A stretch of DNA of 64,000 nt from Sequoia sempervirens (GCA_007258455.2 VDFB02321273.1:124001-188000), one strand, 5' to 3'; shown: positions 23,331 to 35,550, counted from the stretch's first letter. Numbers and translations are program-made. The notes: generated from the letters alone by a model not told the origin.

Positions 23331-25730
23331 AAATGGACAAAACCGTACCCCCTACTTTTTCGAATGGCCATTAGTTGGATTTTTTAAATGAATAAATATA
23401 ATATAATTTTAATTGTATAAAAGTATATAAAGTATATCTTATTTGTATAAATATTTTATATAGTTTTGAGGAGGTACATCTAAAGATTTGCAATGAGGGT
23501 GGACATTGACAAGATCACAAGAGAAAATTTTATAGATATTAATCATAAAAAAATAAAATTAAAAATTAAAATATGTATTTTTTAATAATATTATATATAA
23601 GAGAAGGTGAAAGAGGATAGTTTTTATTTGTAGTCATGTTTTATTTGTTATCATATTATTAAGTAATATTAATTATAAGAAAAATAAAATAAAATAAATA
23701 TCTTTATTTTTATGCCGAAGGCGTCCCCATGTTCAGTTTTTGCGAGCCTTTTTCATGCTCGATAGTGCAGATTTGTCCAAAGGCAATGAAATACGATGAA
23801 ATGCACTGCAGTCATTCATCATTTTTCCAAACTCTTGTTGGTATTGACCTTTCGCTTCTCCACTTTCCATAGATGGTTGAGCATTTACTCAGGTCGTCGA
23901 TTTTATTGTTGTTGACTGTTGAGTCATGGGTCTTTAATGCACATGACAACACCTGCCTTAAAGACTCAACTGGGTGACATAGGCTGTGTTGGGCATGATT
24001 AAATGCAAATAGTATTACCCTCATAACTGTTGCTTAGTGTAGGTGGGAAGAAGTAGAATATTTGTGCAAAATATTTGTCCCAAAAATCAGAGTAATGAAT
24101 GTTGAGGTAGTCGACATCCTTGACAACACGACAAAATTTGAGGTAAGTCGGTTACCCCTTTAATAGAATGCCCCAAACCCTAAATTAAAAATTCATATTT
24201 ACATTTCCGGTAAAATCTTCTCTCAAATTGAAGCAAAAATTTGGGAGCTCTAATTTCCAACATTCTTAGACCTACTTCTTGTTTATTGTTAATAGTTTGA
24301 AGCAACAGCTCTAGGGAAAATCTGGGTTTCTTGCACTTTACAAAAATCCACAGTGGTAGGGTTTGAAGTGATTTCTGGCCATTTTTTCTCATTGACATCG
24401 TTGATAGTAGGACACAATTTGTGCAGATTCTTGCGGTAAGTCGCTTGCCATGCTTTGGGAGATTTTCCCTTTTGATTATGTACGTTGTAACATACATTGA
24501 TGTAGGATGAAATGGGTCCAGCTTATTCAAACAAAAATTGACATGGAACTGCATCTTTAAGTTTATTACATTCACTTTTTAAAATTAAAATTATGGCCAC
24601 TATATATAACCAACTTCAACACAGACGACTGAGCAATAGGCTGAAAAATAGGGTTGATTGGTCTATTTACTTAGCTATTTTTTAGTAGAACAACTTTCGA
24701 TCTACTAAATTTGATATGATAGAGGATTATTTTACTTGGTGTGGGAGAGCAAAATCACTAAAATGATTTTTTGTGAATATATTTGAGTGACAATTTAGCT
24801 ACTCTACAAATGATTCACATATAATCACTGTAACTTTCTGTTGTTTTTTGGTTGTTGTAATTTAATTGCAATCTTTTTCAAAGTGAGTTTCACGAAGTCT
24901 AACCTTGAGAGCAAGTATACATACTTTCTTTGGTATTGGATTAAAGTTTTAGGAATATTCATTATAACGACACTTCATTGCAAGTTGTCCAGAACATTCA
25001 ATCAGCCTCATTCTGCCTTTTAAGTTGTGAAAAAGCTTTACATAAGGTGTATCATCTCCTTTTTTTGTTGATTTTCATTACAGTAAAGTTGATAAATTCA
25101 ACAATGTTTGGATAAATAAACTATCATTGAATTTTATACATTGCCAGCAATACCAGTTTGAAACCCATACTTGTAGAAGCAATCCTCACATTTAAAATTA
25201 AGTGCATAAAATGCAATATTGAAACAGAGCAGAAAAATGTGCTAAAATGTGATTAGGATAAGCAACAAATTGACATTCCTAGAAAACTATGAACAAGTTT
25301 CATGATTATGAAGTAACAAGGTGAAATGGAAGGAAAGAGAAATAAATGAAAATGGAAGGCAAGGAAAGATGCTTGTCTCAACAAAAAAATCTAGATCATT
25401 TGTTCAGATTAATAGGTATAGAATATAACAATTAAAAGTGTCTGCCCAATTACAATCACATGTCTGGGCCACCTTAGAAACTTTAACTCTCAGATACCAT
25501 TCAACAAATTAGAGTTACTGACTTACATTTGCAGTGCACCAGGCAGGATTGTAACCTTATCTTTAACATCTAGGTGAATAAGTAAAAATGATTCAATTAT
25601 AAAATTTACTACTTGTCACTCTTCTATATAGATTGTTGAATAGGATAAACTATGACAACTATGAGTAGGATATTGGAAAAATTTGAATAAAATCAATAAG
25701 TAATCAAAGAAAAGGGGATACTTTTTGGAT
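23331..25730. other. AT-rich stretch without recognisable genes, left flank of the Helitron
   Basis: No frame shows family motifs. At 23602-23683 is an AGAGAAGGTGAAAGAGGATAG-like stretch that recurs at 34742-34825, 11.1 kb downstream (see findings). The 5' end of the Helitron, expected to begin with TC, must lie in or near this stretch but could not be placed. The 131-residue minus-strand ORF at 24180-24575 has no recognisable features. Confidence 0.35.
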
Positions 25731-25734
25731 GTAT

Positions 25735-26339
25735 AACCTCCCGCTGTGGAAAAGCTCTTGATACTATATTTGTAACTACAATTGTCATAAATTCAAAATT
25801 GTTAGAAGCCTCAACGTTGCATGGCTGGTATGCCACTATAGGAAATGATAATGCCTTTCCTTTCCCTCTCAATAGATCATCTTTCTTCCAACAAGTTTTC
25901 AAATCCAGTTGAGATCGCATCGATCAATAATACAAACTCTCCTAAAAAAAGAAATGTTTGCGTAAAAGCAAGCATATCAAATGTCAACTTGGACAACTTT
26001 TATTACCTCTCTTGTCCTTTTATGGTGGGAAATAAGAAATGTAAGAAGAAGGTTGTACAAAAGAGCCCCGATAGCTTTCATTGCCCAAAGTGTTCTATTG
26101 ATCTCCTTGGTTGTGATTTTAGCTACATGGTAAAAGTGGATTTGGACGATGGAACAGGTGTTCTTCTTAAAGCCACTGCATTCAAAGGACCCGCAAATGG
26201 CTTGTTTGGTATATCAATTGAGAATTTTCAACTACTTTTGGCGGATCTTGTTGCTGCTAAACACATTTTGGATCAAGTTCTTGGATGCCAGTTTTTCTTT
26301 GAAGTGGCCATCACAATGAATTCATTTGCTGGGAAATAA
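25735..26339 (+). pseudogene. RPA1-like single-strand DNA binding protein fragment (Helitron-associated)
   Basis: The first part, in a separate frame (about 25735-25920), reads like the end of an RPA70 DBD-B OB fold: TIVINSKLLEASTLHGWYAT. The second (open frame 25845-26339, 164 residues) is DBD-C, with CPFMVGNKKCKKKV then FHCPKC, a CX8CX13CX2C zinc site, followed by the OB-fold strands YMVKVDLDDGTGVLLKATAF. Plant RPA70 proteins bind single-stranded DNA in replication and repair. RPA-like ORFs are known passengers of plant Helitrons, and this one sits just upstream of the Rep/helicase gene on the same strand. The change of frame between the two parts means either an intron or a frameshift. DBD-A and the N-terminus were not found. 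Confidence 0.78.
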
Positions 26340-26697
26340 ATACAAAGCTTTGTAATTACAACAATAAAACTTGTTTAAAGTTTGCAAGTACCACTTGCTT
26401 TCCACAATACTATATAGTCTTTGCTTAAATTGTACAAATTTTGTTGTTGTCAATACCACCAACTGTAACCATGTGTTCATACTATTATAAATACAATGAT
26501 AGAAAACCTTTTTTGATACCACAAAGTAATCTTGTGCACTTATTTCGAAATATGATTTCTTGTTTTTGCACACAATGTATTCTAATAAAATATGATTTCT
26601 TGCTTTTACACACCTAACTTATACGACTTCTTTCTACTTGTTCATGACCTACTGCAAATTAATATTGCATTGCTCTGTTCCTCAACAACCCCTATCA

Positions 26698-29600
26698 TGG
26701 AAAACCAAGCTGAAAGTATGGAAGCACAACGATTTCGTTGTAATCATTTGCAACGTTTAAGGTACCATGCAAATAATGATTCTATTAATAGATGAAGAAA
26801 AGAAAACCATCACAATCACCTTGCAAGCTCCTCCACATCCCCATCTTGTCTTTCCAATAACCCCTCCCCATTGCAACCACCCACACATCAAATGCAGTCT
26901 ACATTACACCTCAGTTCAGCCTCCCAAAACCACCATCCTCCACTATTTCCTGTAAACTATTACATCACTAGGAATTCCTTTCGTTCAAAGCTGGATAGCC
27001 TATCAAACATTTCAACATGCCAAGTATGCATGGAATGATATCCGAGAATAAAAACTAGGCTACTAAATGGTAGTAGTGCTTGTCCAAGATGCATTTCAGA
27101 AAAAAATGGTAATCACTTCTCAAAGTGGAACAACATGGACCCTGGAGAGCAACCTACTTGTTTACAACGCCTATCTCAAATCGAGGAGATGCTCATATCA
27201 AGAGTTAGCCCTATCCTCACAATTACTTATACAAAATGGGGACAACTAAAATATAGTGGCCACACTATTTGTTTTCCTCAAGATATTACAGTAATTGCAA
27301 ATTACTTGCCACATCATATACATGACTTGGATATACTCATAGTGAACCAAAAAAATGTTGATTCCCAACATTATATTTTCTATGTTTACAGAGCACATGT
27401 TCACGAGGCTTTGCAATATAAGATTTGTAATGACCCTTACTATAAAGATGTCCAATTAGATGAGGCCTCCCTCTTATGCTTTCTTATTGCCTCCACTGAC
27501 ATCTCTGACCTTGTAAATGCAACAACCTCAACTTCAGATCCCCCTAATGTTAGTTTCATGGAAACAAATATTACAACCGAAGAACAATTGCATGAGAATG
27601 TGCAAGCAACAACATCATTTGTGGCAAGCCTGCCCCCTGCACGTATAGAAGTGCAAGAATTGTGAGTGTTTTTGAAATTAGGGGAAGGACGCCCACCTCA
27701 TACTATTGATTGGCCACTAGTTTCTCTTACGCCCCTCAATGAATACACCACTGAAGGATTGTTTGTTATGTGCCATCCTAGCCAGGCCACAACTTCCGTA
27801 TTTGTTCAAAAACACTTGGAAAGTAGACTGCCAATAACAATACTTGACTTGCACCAAAGACACAAGGACCTCCTTGCGCCAAAGACACAAGGACCTCCTT
27901 GATGAACATCTTGCAAACCAGGTTATGCGGTTTGGCTCAAAAATCTGTGGTACACATCCCTTCTAGACTCATCATAGGGGGAGCTATCTGGCATGGTTAT
28001 TCAGGTTGGTTGCTCGACTCTATTCTTCACCCTTAGTTTAGTAGATACTAAATGGCTAGATTTACACAATGCCATGTCGTCCCCCGCACCAACAAAGCCT
28101 ATTGCAGCTACTCAATGCAAGATCTATAATATAGTGCACAACCCACACCTCGCTGCACTTTACATGCATCACAGATTTACTGCATTTCATGAGGAGGTTC
28201 TGGAGAAGATTCTCTGCACAAATGACTAATGGTACATGTAAACATACTCCAACATCATTTATATTTACTTCTTTCATACATCATTTGCTTAATAACATCT
28301 CCTTTGTCCAGGTATGAATGGAAACACTGTGGCTCTGCACATGTCCACAGTTTCCTTTGGCTCAAAGACGCACCTAATATTGCCAAATTGCAATGGAATA
28401 ATCTTGCATCAATACAAAATGTAATTGAATACATTGACAAGTATGTCTCTGCTTGGAACCTACGTCCCCACCAAAGCTCAAATGAAAGAAATCCACGGTC
28501 TACCTTTGACAACCCCTGCTTAATGGACACAAGAATGATTATGTTGTCCACCCCTTCACATGACTACAATGAATTGCTCAACTGCATTCAGCACCATACA
28601 TGTTGTACCTTGTAAACATGTTTGTGAAGAAAAGGATCTACAGTTGAATGTTGCTACAAATCCCCTTGGACCATGCAAGACAATTCAACCCTCTCGAATG
28701 AGAGTGGCCATCCAAAGCACACCCCTGCTTGTAATGATGACTGAGTGAATCTTCACAACCCCACTATCCTCTCTATTTGGCGTGCAAATGTAGATTTCCC
28801 GCTTGTTCTCTCAATAGATGTAGTGCTCAAATATATAGCAAAATATGCAGCTAAAGCATAAACCAAATTTGAAACATATCATGCAATGCTTTCTCGTATT
28901 TCAACAACTTATGATCTTGAAAAGCCAACACCAATAGCTTTTAGTAAAATGCTTGTTGACAACCTTGTGGATCATGATATTAGTGCCCAAGAAAGTTTCC
29001 ACCTTTTATTAAAACTACTGCTATGCTTGTGTAGTCAAATGTTTGTTTCTTTAAATGTAAACCAAAAAAACCATCAACGCGTTCCACTCTCAGCCACATT
29101 AACATCATCAAACACAAACTACATTGATGCATGCATGGAATGTCCTATTTGTATGGAGGCATTGCCACTGATTGAAGTCACTGAGAAATGGAGCTTCAAA
29201 ACATCCTGTAAAGCGAACCAATGGAAAGAGCATCTATCTAAAGCAATTGTTTGAGTCTCCCTCAGTTTCACAAGCATTCCTCCAAAGGATGACCCAAGTT
29301 TCCATGACTTCTGTTGGAGTGAATTGGTTCTCTACAAACCTTTTCGTAACGTTGCAATTGATCTTGGTTCGTCCACAACTCAAATTGTGGCACAGTGGGA
29401 GAGGATGGCATGCACTTATCATTCGTGGCATGTGTGATGCACTCTACCAGATACAACCTCCAATACAGACCTGAGATATCCTTCAAGCGATGTAGAACCC
29501 CCACATCATTGCAACCAATCCGAATGGCAAGTGTTGTCAAGTGTACACCCAAGCCATCCACTCCACTTGGATGCACTTGACATGCTAGGTAACTGTGAAA

Positions 29601-31115
29601 TATACCTTAACCATGATTGGAATAATCATTCCTTGAATTCAATAGAACTCACTGTAGCATCCAGCTTCATAAACTCAAACCACACAACATATCAAGTCCC
29701 CCTTCCGCCCCTTCTAAATACCCAACATGACCTTTCATTGGAATAAAAGAAAACACTAGATTTAGTGTTGTCACACCTATCCTCCACCACTTACCAGCCA
29801 CCACTCAAAATAATAGTTCAAGGAACTAGAAAGTCACACCTAATTAAACAAATCATGTTTGCACTCAATTGTTTTACTCCAAACGGGCAAACATCGCTAT
29901 TACTTCTTGCACCAACATGTGTTGCAACATTCAACATTGGAGCATCAACAATTCATTCTACACTTCACATACCCATGAAAGAGATGGCTCCCTTGCAAGG
30001 CCAAACACTAGCAAGCTTCCAAGAGAGAATGCACTTTGTTCGCTACATTTTAATAGATGAAATGAGCTTCATCGGCCCTAGGTTGCTTTAACGCATTGAC
30101 TATCGCTTGTGCGAAGCTTTCCCGACACACAACCACAACTCGTTTGGAGGCCGCTCAATCTTGCTCTTTGGAGACCTCATCCAACTACCATTGGTCAAAG
30201 ACATTCCTATGTACTCTTCTACTTCCTACGAGGGGACCCTATGGTGGAGCTTTCAAATATTTTTTACACTGAACAAAATATTTTTCCAAGCAAGAGATGA
30301 TCCAACTCAACTTCTATTTCATGAGCTCTTATGCAATTTAAGAAAGGATGAATCTACTATTGCAAATTGGCAACTGCTAATGTCAAGGTCAAGCTCGACA
30401 CTAACATCTATAGAACAAATTGCTTTCATATCATCCATACATATTTATGCAACCAATGAAAAAGTCTCACTCCATAATAAGCACATGTTGTTGTCTCTAG
30501 CACACCTTGTTGTCGTAGCCATTGTAGAGCAAATAGGGAGCTCTTTCAACTCAAATCCAAATGATGAGCAACTCCAACCTAAGATTCTACTATGTGTCGA
30601 CCAAGAGGTTATGTTATCTTGTAATCTATGGACTAATACTGGCCTTGTTAATGAGGCTCTTGGCATAGTAAAAAAAATAGTTTACAAGGAGAGCGAAAAG
30701 CCACCCCAGCTCCCCTTGTTTGTTGTTGTTCAATTCAAGAATTACATTGGGCCTCTGTGGGATACAAACAATCCAAAATATGTCCCTATTACACTGATGA
30801 GTTGTGGTGGACCACACCAAATTCCACTTAAAATAGCATAGGCCTTAACCATCCACAAATCACAGGGGCTTACACTTGATATGGCCACCATTGACATTGG
30901 CAACATTGACTGACAAGGCTCGACGTTCACAGCAATTTCCAAAGTCACTCAGCTCTTCGGACTTCGTATCCACCCTACATTCACATTTGATAGATACACA
31001 CGCATGCAACAAAGCCCTTATGTTGCACATAGGATCAATGAGGAAGCTTGATTGTCAACACTATCGGTATCAACCACTTGAAATGCTCAACTTCTTTTCA
31101 CTGAAAAATATGTAA
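26698..31115 (+). pseudogene. Helitron Rep/helicase (DUF6570-like + Helitron N domain + HUH Rep + Pif1 helicase), degraded
   Basis: The product would nick and peel one DNA strand in rolling-circle transposition. Landmarks in order: an Arg/Gln-rich head (26698-26790); a Cys-rich knuckle CQVCME...CPRC (27018-27100); NNMDPGEQPTCLQRLSQIEE leading into a DUF6570-like block (27128-27480, with SGHTICFPQDITVIANYLP); a Helitron-like N domain with LFFTLSLVDTKWLDLHNAM (about 28020-28075); the HUH motif SAHVHSFLWL with HVH at 28340-28348; the Rep tyrosines in VLKYIAKYAAKA (Tyr codons at 28832 and 28844); HDISAQESFHLLL near 28975; and a Pif1-type helicase with Walker B ILIDEMS (30045-30066), FGDLIQLPLV near 30168 and TIHKSQGLTLD near 30849. 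Walker A is shortened (VQGTRKSHLI, 29812-29844). Stops and frameshifts break it repeatedly (for example 28859, 30089, 30839, 30911), so it is a pseudogene. DUF6570 architecture is familiar from animal and fungal Helitrons and is unusual for the commonly described angiosperm type. Confidence 0.9.
28232..28311 (+). other. Probable 80-bp intron in the Helitron Rep domain
   Basis: The reading frame is lost between TNDxW and the YEWKHCGSAHVH motif. Removing 28232-28311, which begins GTACATG and ends TTTGTCCAG, restores one frame: the codon split TG/G joins to give W-Y-E-W, as expected at this point of Helitron Rep proteins. One TAA (28227-28229) just before the donor is still present and belongs to later decay. 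Confidence 0.6.
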
Positions 31116-32166
31116 CAAGTATGTTCTCTTATTACTTAGTCCTTTCTCTTTCATTGATTATTACTTAGTCCTTTCGTTTACCACATTTGATTTGTAGGCC
31201 CTCCTTCACAGCTGCATAACTATCAAGATCAACCCTTTCAGCACAAAGTTTATAAACACAAGCATATTACATTCAGCACAGAGTTCTTCTCCAACAACTG
31301 CTCAATTGACCTACAAGTGGTATTCCAACATCTTCTACTAAACCTATCGTTTACAATGGAGTTCTCCCCTGCTAATTATGTTCATAACGGTAAAACATTA
31401 CTTATTTACAAATCTTTTTTCACCTATATATTGTGCTCTCATCAACTAATCTTTAAACTTGTGTTATACATTCCTCATATCTAGATTACATTACGCTTCT
31501 TTCCTCAGACTTCTGGCCTCTTTCCAAGCTTTCTACTACATCCACTATCATGCTATGATAAGTTAAAATTTATGTTATAGAAGATACAAATTGTATGTAG
31601 GTGTGATTGAATCATTATGTTCCTGATGTTGTACTTCTAACATACTTTAATCTTCTAAACAAATCAAAAGAATTGGAATTACAATTGAGTTTCAATACCC
31701 TCAACTAAATTAATATATAAGATGTTGTATATTATTGTATATTGTTGGCTAACAAGTTAGGACATATGTAGACTAGATTGGGATAAATACATCTCCCTCT
31801 TTCTCTGTAACATAATTACAAGAAAGTATACAATTACCCTATAATGCCAATATTAACTAAGTACATATTGTGTTTTTTTTATTGAGGTGCACATTTCTAT
31901 TCTCAGTTGTGTGCTTACATATTACACAAAGGTAAATGTGATTGAAAAAGTGTTTATTGTGGGGTTGATACAAGCACTAGTTAGTGCTTGTAAATATGCA
32001 ATTCAATAAGATGGGTATACCTTTTTCAATTCACTCCAATCTTTTCCATCTTATAAACATCTATTCGTACATGCTCATTCACATTGAGTGCACTAATATA
32101 TACAATTTAGCTTTGAACCATAACATCTAATGCATGAGAATGTGCAATTTAACTTTGAACATTAAT
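31116..32166. other. Helitron downstream stretch, no recognisable gene
   Basis: AT-rich. Between 31200 and 31390 some readable sequence may be the decayed C-terminus of the helicase. Near 32075-32166 is a pair of degenerate 42-bp units beginning CAATTTARCTTTGAAC, into the second of which TIR element copy B is inserted. Confidence 0.4.
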
Positions 32167-32167
32167 A

Positions 32168-33129
32168 GGTAAAAGCACAAAGCTATGTCACACTTTCAAC
32201 CAACTTATCAGCACAACTTAATTTAAGTATTTATAACTAAAAACCAATTTTGGTCAAACATATGATCTAATAAGATCCATTCTAGCTATTAGATACTTCA
32301 AAAACTTTCTCAACTAAAATTGTTGGTTGAAAATATATGGAGCACCACTTTGAGTCCAATTTACCAAAAAAATAAAATTATTTGAAAAACTTGAAGTTTC
32401 AATAACTCCTACTAATGTAAATAACATATTTTCAAAAATATAAAAATACCCTTTTGTAGATCCATAAGTGTAGTTTTCAAAAATATATTTATTTTAATAG
32501 TTTAATTATTATTTATATTTTATTTTTTATTTTTAATAAAAGTAGGTTATCAGCACAAAAAATTAGGTTGATTATCATGCCGAGGAAAAATACTAAAACT
32601 TATTTTAAAAAATTGAAAAAAATATGATGCACTAGATAAAAGAATCTATTTCAAGATGGTATAATTTTTTTCCATTTTAGATAAATATTTACTATGAAAG
32701 TTGTCGTTCGATGGAAACAACTATTTTTTATTCACGCACATTTTAATATTTATTTGAAAATATACATTTATCAAAATTAAAAAAAAAATATCCATGAACT
32801 AAAGTTTCAAGTTATAAATACACACAAAAAAATTGAAAGAAAAACAAAATTTACTATAAAAAGTTTGGCGTCTCATGCAACTTCATTTCTCAGCATTTTA
32901 TCAGCAACAAAATTATAGTGTTAATTCATTAAAAACTAGTTTAAAATAATTTTTTAATTTTTTAAAAAATATATGAACATAAAATATACTAAAAAATACA
33001 TATTTTACTAGTTTACATCATTTCAAAATTCAAAACATATATGTCACTTTTTAGTGATTCAAGTTTAAAAGTTGAGTCAATGTTGGTCATTTCCTTTATA
33101 AAGTGTGACACGACTTTGTGCTTTTACCC
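32168..33129. mobile_element. Non-coding TIR element of 962 bp, copy B
   Basis: It is colinear with copy A (16758-17728) across the whole length, with scattered substitutions and small indels. The left end is GGTAAAAGCACAAAGC and the right end ACTTTGTGCTTTTACCC, so one left-end G has changed or was never part of the element. The flanks are TAATA and TAACA. The unit next door (GAACCATAACATCTAATGCA, about 32115-32134) shows what the target looked like: the insertion split a second such unit so that GAACAT lies left and TAACATCTAATGCA right. There is no coding sequence. Confidence 0.82.
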
Positions 33130-35277
33130 TAACATCTAATGCACAGGCATTAGGTCTTGCCTTGCTTGGGTCCCTTTATTAATATTCTTCACAAATTGTA
33201 CTCATTCACATTGATGCACTCGTTTTGCATACTGTAAACACTTCTATTTGCACACACTTGTTCACATCTATTGCAATGGAGTGAATAAATTATCTTTGGA
33301 CTTTGTGATTTGAAATAGGCAATTTAATTTTGTACCTTTAACATTTATACACCAGAATGACTAATTTATCTTTATAACTTGGATTCCTTGCTTGTTTGGC
33401 ATGTATTGCTTTGTATAATATGTTTGTTGTTAGATCTTTATTGTTGCTTGTTGATACTACAATAAGGACTTACACAATCTATTGTGTGTTTCTTACACTG
33501 GATATTTATGCATGTCTTGCTTGGCTTTGCAGCATACTGTACTGGTCTATTGTTGGCATGTTGGGTGTTGAATTAGTTGGAAATGGATGATAATTATGTT
33601 GACAATGAGGAGGTAATTATGTACCCAGTATTACCTTTTCAACCTTGTATTTCAATGTTCATTGGCAAATATTACTCGTTATGCATCAAAAATTTTGAAG
33701 CTAATTTTTATTATCCAACATCTTTCATACTCTTATTGGTTTGTCAAACCTTGGGGCTTCGATGATTTCTTTAATGTAGGTTACTTCAATGTTTTACAAG
33801 GGATGTTGCATTGGGACTCCCATATTTTGTATTTGTAGTTGGAAAACATCATAGTTCCTTCTATTGCCCTACTTTTGCATCATCCTCATTTATTTAGTTC
33901 CTTCCATTCCCTTATTTTTTGCATCATTTATTCAAATTTTACAAAGACATGTTCTTCATTTGTCATTTTTCTGACAGTATGCAATAGGTTGCTACACTAA
34001 CTGATTCCATTTTTTTTTTGTCTTGTTATAGATCACTTTAAGGACAACATTGTTTTCAAAATAGTTTCATAGTCCCCCAAATCTCATGGCCATAGACCTA
34101 ATTTTCAAAATGTTGAAGATGCCCATGCACTTCCAGCAAAGGCTCAAAGGCTCGGCCAAATCAAATCTCAGACAACTTTGGTTGTCCTGGATGATGTTTG
34201 CAAAAATCATCACCTTTAAAAACTATGTTGTCAAATATGAGACCATAATCCATATGTCTCTCTTTTTTCTCCCCTTTCATATTGCACAAACATTAATGGA
34301 AATTTGGGTGCAAATCATTGAAATTTTATATTCAAGCTGCACAAATTTCTCTATCTGCCATTTGGATTGTGGATTTTACCACTGTGTACTACTCCTGACT
34401 TATTCAATGCACAAGATTTATTTTGTGTTTTCTTGGTGTACATATATTTTTTTGCGTGTTTGAAGGTTTCTGAATTGTGGATTTTGCCATTTTTAGAAAT
34501 ATTTGTGTATTGCAATAGATTTAATATATTTATAGACTATCCTTTATTAGTTTATTTCTTGGTATTCCAATTCAGAGTGTGGCATTCAGTTTGTGGATGG
34601 TTGCTTGGATTGTCATTTACAGTTGTCAATTGGTTTTCCCATTTTCAAATAAATAATATTAACAACCAAATTTCTCTATATTGTCTTCAGTGTACCCATT
34701 GCACCCCAAGGTGCGATTGTTAGTTAATAAGATATTGTATGTCAGAGAAAGTGAAAGAGGATAGTTTTTATTTGTACATATGTCCCTTGTTTTTTTATCT
34801 TTGATCATATTATTTAGTAATATTATAGCAAGATTTTTAATCTTGCTTGTATTTACTCTATGGTGGAAAAAAAGGGGACATCAAAGACACAAATACAATG
34901 AAATGAATCTTATTCCTTTCTCTCCATCATACCTCAATTTGAGCAAGAAGAGGATAAATGTGCACCTAATAAGCTCGAGAAGCCTTTGATGGCCTTTAAG
35001 GATCCTCTTGATGTTCTCTTTGTATTAATGTGTTATGTTTGCAATGGAGAATGTTCTTAATTTTGGCTTGGAGGGCCTTTGATTTATAGATTTCTTGGAG
35101 GGGAGATGGATAGTTCACATTTGATTTGAATATCAATAGTGGAAGATTAATAAGAGGTTGCAGCTGATGACAGGATGTCAAATGGCATCACTAGATTGAT
35201 GGATTTGGAAGAGGAGAGAATTGAGGAAATATTGAGGGATATGATTTGTTTGACCTAATCCAATGTTGGAGGATGAG
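33130..35277. other. AT-rich stretch without recognisable genes
   Basis: The ORFs at 33396-33590, 34086-34463 and 34367-34723 carry no family motif. A short hairpin GCACC-CCAA-GGTGC lies at about 34701-34714, and directly downstream (34742-34825) is the repeat shared with 23.60 kb. The hairpin is a possible Helitron 3' terminus, but no CTRR end follows at the expected distance, so the call is left open. Confidence 0.3.
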
Positions 35278-35550
35278 TCCTCTCACATGTGTGATGACAC
35301 ATAGAAAAGAGATTTATGGCACATGTCTCCTTATGCATGTGTAAGGGCACATAGGGAGGAGTGGATGAGAACAAGTGTCTCTCACACATGTGTGAGCACA
35401 CCTTGGGAAGAGAAGAAATGAGACATGTGTCCTCTCACACATGTGTGAGAACACATTGAGAAGAGAAAATTTGGGTAATGTCTCCTTAAGAATAAATGAG
35501 AAAGAGTGGAGGAAAACATGTAACTTCTCACATGTGTGAATCACATGGGC
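35278..35550 (+). repeat. Tandem ~51-bp repeat with palindromic core
   Basis: Five to six degenerate units start near 35278, 35327, 35379, 35431, 35482 and 35524. The best two carry CTCTCACACATGTGTGAG, a perfect 16-bp palindrome (CTCACACATGTGTGAG), followed by an AG-rich stretch. The array lies inside the presumed LTR that ends near 35866. The minus-strand ORF at 35314-35637 is a translation of the array and is not a gene. Confidence 0.75.

Noticed and set aside
24180..24575. 131-residue minus-strand ORF
   Set aside because: No motif, no coding-like composition relative to flanks, and no neighbouring exon signals.
34701..34720. Helitron 3' terminus at the GCACC-CCAA-GGTGC hairpin
   Set aside because: No CTRR follows within the usual 10-12 bases, and no 5' TC partner could be set, so it is left as a possibility only.
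35278..35550. A CRISPR-like array
   Set aside because: Units are directly adjacent, degenerate and without unique spacers, in a eukaryotic retroelement context.
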